Source: Prosapia bicincta (taxonomy: Eukaryota; Arthropoda; Insecta; Hemiptera; Cercopidae). Taken from it: DNA of 64,000 nt. Below, piece by piece: positions 62,679 to 64,000 of the stretch. A program made the translations under genes and the position numbers. The notes under the pieces are model-generated. The model made no database searches. It was not told where the DNA came from and saw only the letters and a list, made by a program, of their open reading frames with translations. The stretch lies in assembly GCA_036971475.1 (NCBI GenBank), contig JBAIZL010000007.1, forward strand, positions 35,662,283-35,726,282, given 5' to 3'. Within the stretch, counting starts at the first letter, position 1; every line of letters begins with the position of its first letter.

Positions 62679-64000
62679 AAGTAGCATCGTTCTACTGTTC
62701 CACTGTTGTATCAGTGAGAGTAATATCAACCTTCTCCTGTGAAAGTAGCATCATTCTTCTGTTCCACTGTTGTATCAGTGAGAGTAATATCAACCTTCTC
62801 CTGTGAAAGTAGCATCATTCTTCTGTTCCACTGTTGTATCAGTGAGAGTAATATCAACCTTCTCCTGTGAAAGTAGCATCATTCTTCTGTTCCACTGTTG
62901 TATCAGTGAGAGTAATATCAACCATCTCCTGTGAAAGTAGCATCATTCTTCTGTTCCACTGTTGTATCAGTGAGAGTAATATCAACCTTCTCCTGTGAAA
63001 GTAGCATCATTCTTCTGTTCCACTGTTGTATCAGTGAGAGTAATATCAACCTTCTCCTGTGAAAGTAGCATCATTCTTCTGTTCCACTGTTGTATCAGTG
63101 AGAGTAATATCAACCTTCTCCTGTGAAAGTAGCATCGTTCTACTGTTCCACTGTTGTATCAGTGAGAGTAATATCAACCTTCTCCTGTGAAAGTAGCATC
63201 ATTCTTCTGTTCCACTGTTGTATCAGTGAGAGTAATATCAACCTTCTCCTGTGAAAGTAGCATCGTTCTACTGTTCCACTGTTGTATCAGTGAGAGATAT
63301 CAACCTTCTCCTGTGAAAGTAGCATCATTCTTCTGTTCCACTGTTGTATCAGTGAGAGTAATATCAACCTTCTCCTGTGAAAGTAGCATCATTCTTCTGT
63401 TCCACTGTTGTATCAGTGAGAGTAATATCAACCTTCTCCTGTGAAAGTAGCATCATTCTTCTGTTCCACTGTTGTATCAGTGAGAGTAATATCAACCTTC
63501 TCCTGTGAAAGTAGCATCATTCTTCTGTTCCACTGTTGTATCAGTGAGAGTAATATCAACCATCTCCTGTGAAAGTAGCATCATTCTTCTGTTCCACTGT
63601 TGTATCAGTGAGAGTAATATCAACCTTCTCCTGTGAAAGTAGCATCATTCTTCTGTTCCACTGTTGTATCAGTGAGAGTAATATCAACCATCTCCTGTGA
63701 AAGTAGCATCATTCTTCTGTTCCACTGTTGTATCAGTGAGAGTAATATCAACCTTCTCCTGTGAAAGTAGCATCATTCTTCTGTTCCACTGTTGTATCAG
63801 TGAGAGTAATATCAACCTTCTCCTGTGAAAGTAGCATCGTTCTACTGTTCCACTGTTGTATCAGTGAGAGATATCAACCTTCTCCTGTGAAAGTAGCATC
63901 ATTCTTCTGTTCCACTGTTGTATCAGTGAGAGTAATATCAACCTTCTCCTGTGAAAGTAGCATCATTCTTCTGTTCCACTGTTGTATCAGTGAGAGTAAT
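62679..64000. repeat. 64-bp tandem array, about 20 units, continues past right edge
   Basis: The unit is gtagcatcattcttctgttc, then cactgttgtatcagtgagag, then taatatcaaccttctcctgt, then gaaa. Each unit holds the inverted pair cactg/cagtg around ttgtat. Variants are few: cgttcta, ccatctcc and a 3-bp loss of taa (gagagatatc), which recur near 63290 and 63870. The array is cut by the window end. An 85-codon plus frame at 63187-63444 is a by-product. Confidence 0.97.

Overview
The window looks like nuclear DNA from an animal, most likely an arthropod and probably an insect. The reasons are AT-rich single-copy DNA, (AT)n and (CA)n microsatellites, an arthropod-style Inr promoter candidate next to an exon/splice-donor candidate, a tRNA-derived SINE-like fragment, Penelope-like retroelement (PLE) remnants and a decayed Tigger/pogo-type transposase. 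Nothing supports bacterial operons, CRISPR or phage. The species cannot be named from the sequence.

About two thirds of the window (roughly 43 of 64 kb) is tandem repeat, in twelve main arrays with sharply different units: 65 bp (1-1170, open at the left edge), 40 bp (1245-10163), 153 bp (12816-23833), 127 bp (27271-28422), 51 bp (32959-35039), 42 bp (36098-37799), 56 bp (42992-49971), 96 bp built of three 32-mers (50876-52347), 32 bp (52882-57856), 61 bp (59538-60268), 107 bp (61110-62393) and 64 bp (62679-64000, open at the right edge). A smaller 168-bp triplication lies at 11696-12180. Several arrays show higher-order structure: kilobase blocks of variant units duplicated inside the 40-, 153- and 32-bp arrays, a 3x32-bp trimer in the 96-bp array, and 6- and 10-unit spacing in the 42-bp array. 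Others (107 and 127 bp) are nearly or fully homogeneous, which suggests recent amplification. The 127-, 32/96- and 64-bp arrays have visibly decayed monomers at an edge.

Between arrays lie AT-rich stretches with few recognisable features. The best host-gene candidate is at about 24.95-25.53 kb: two TGACGTCA elements, a CCAAT box, a TCAGTG initiator, then an ATG with an upstream in-frame stop and a short ORF running into a GT splice donor. No second exon was recognised. Mobile-element remnants are three 5'-truncated PLE copies (35066-35913, 38488-38852, 58721-59472) with GIY-YIG endonuclease tails and 11-bp flanking duplications; a foldback with 72-bp arms at 32110-32286; a minus-strand Tigger/Jerky-like transposase C-terminus at 32540-32965, from whose acidic segment the 51-bp array appears to have grown; and a diverged pair of dispersed repeats at 10741-11090 and 41517-41840.

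No multi-gene system can be supported. The long reading frames here (up to 603 codons) come from arrays whose unit length is a multiple of three and should not be annotated as proteins without transcript evidence. The main interest is repeat biology: how arrays are born, homogenised and decay, and how PLEs insert among them.
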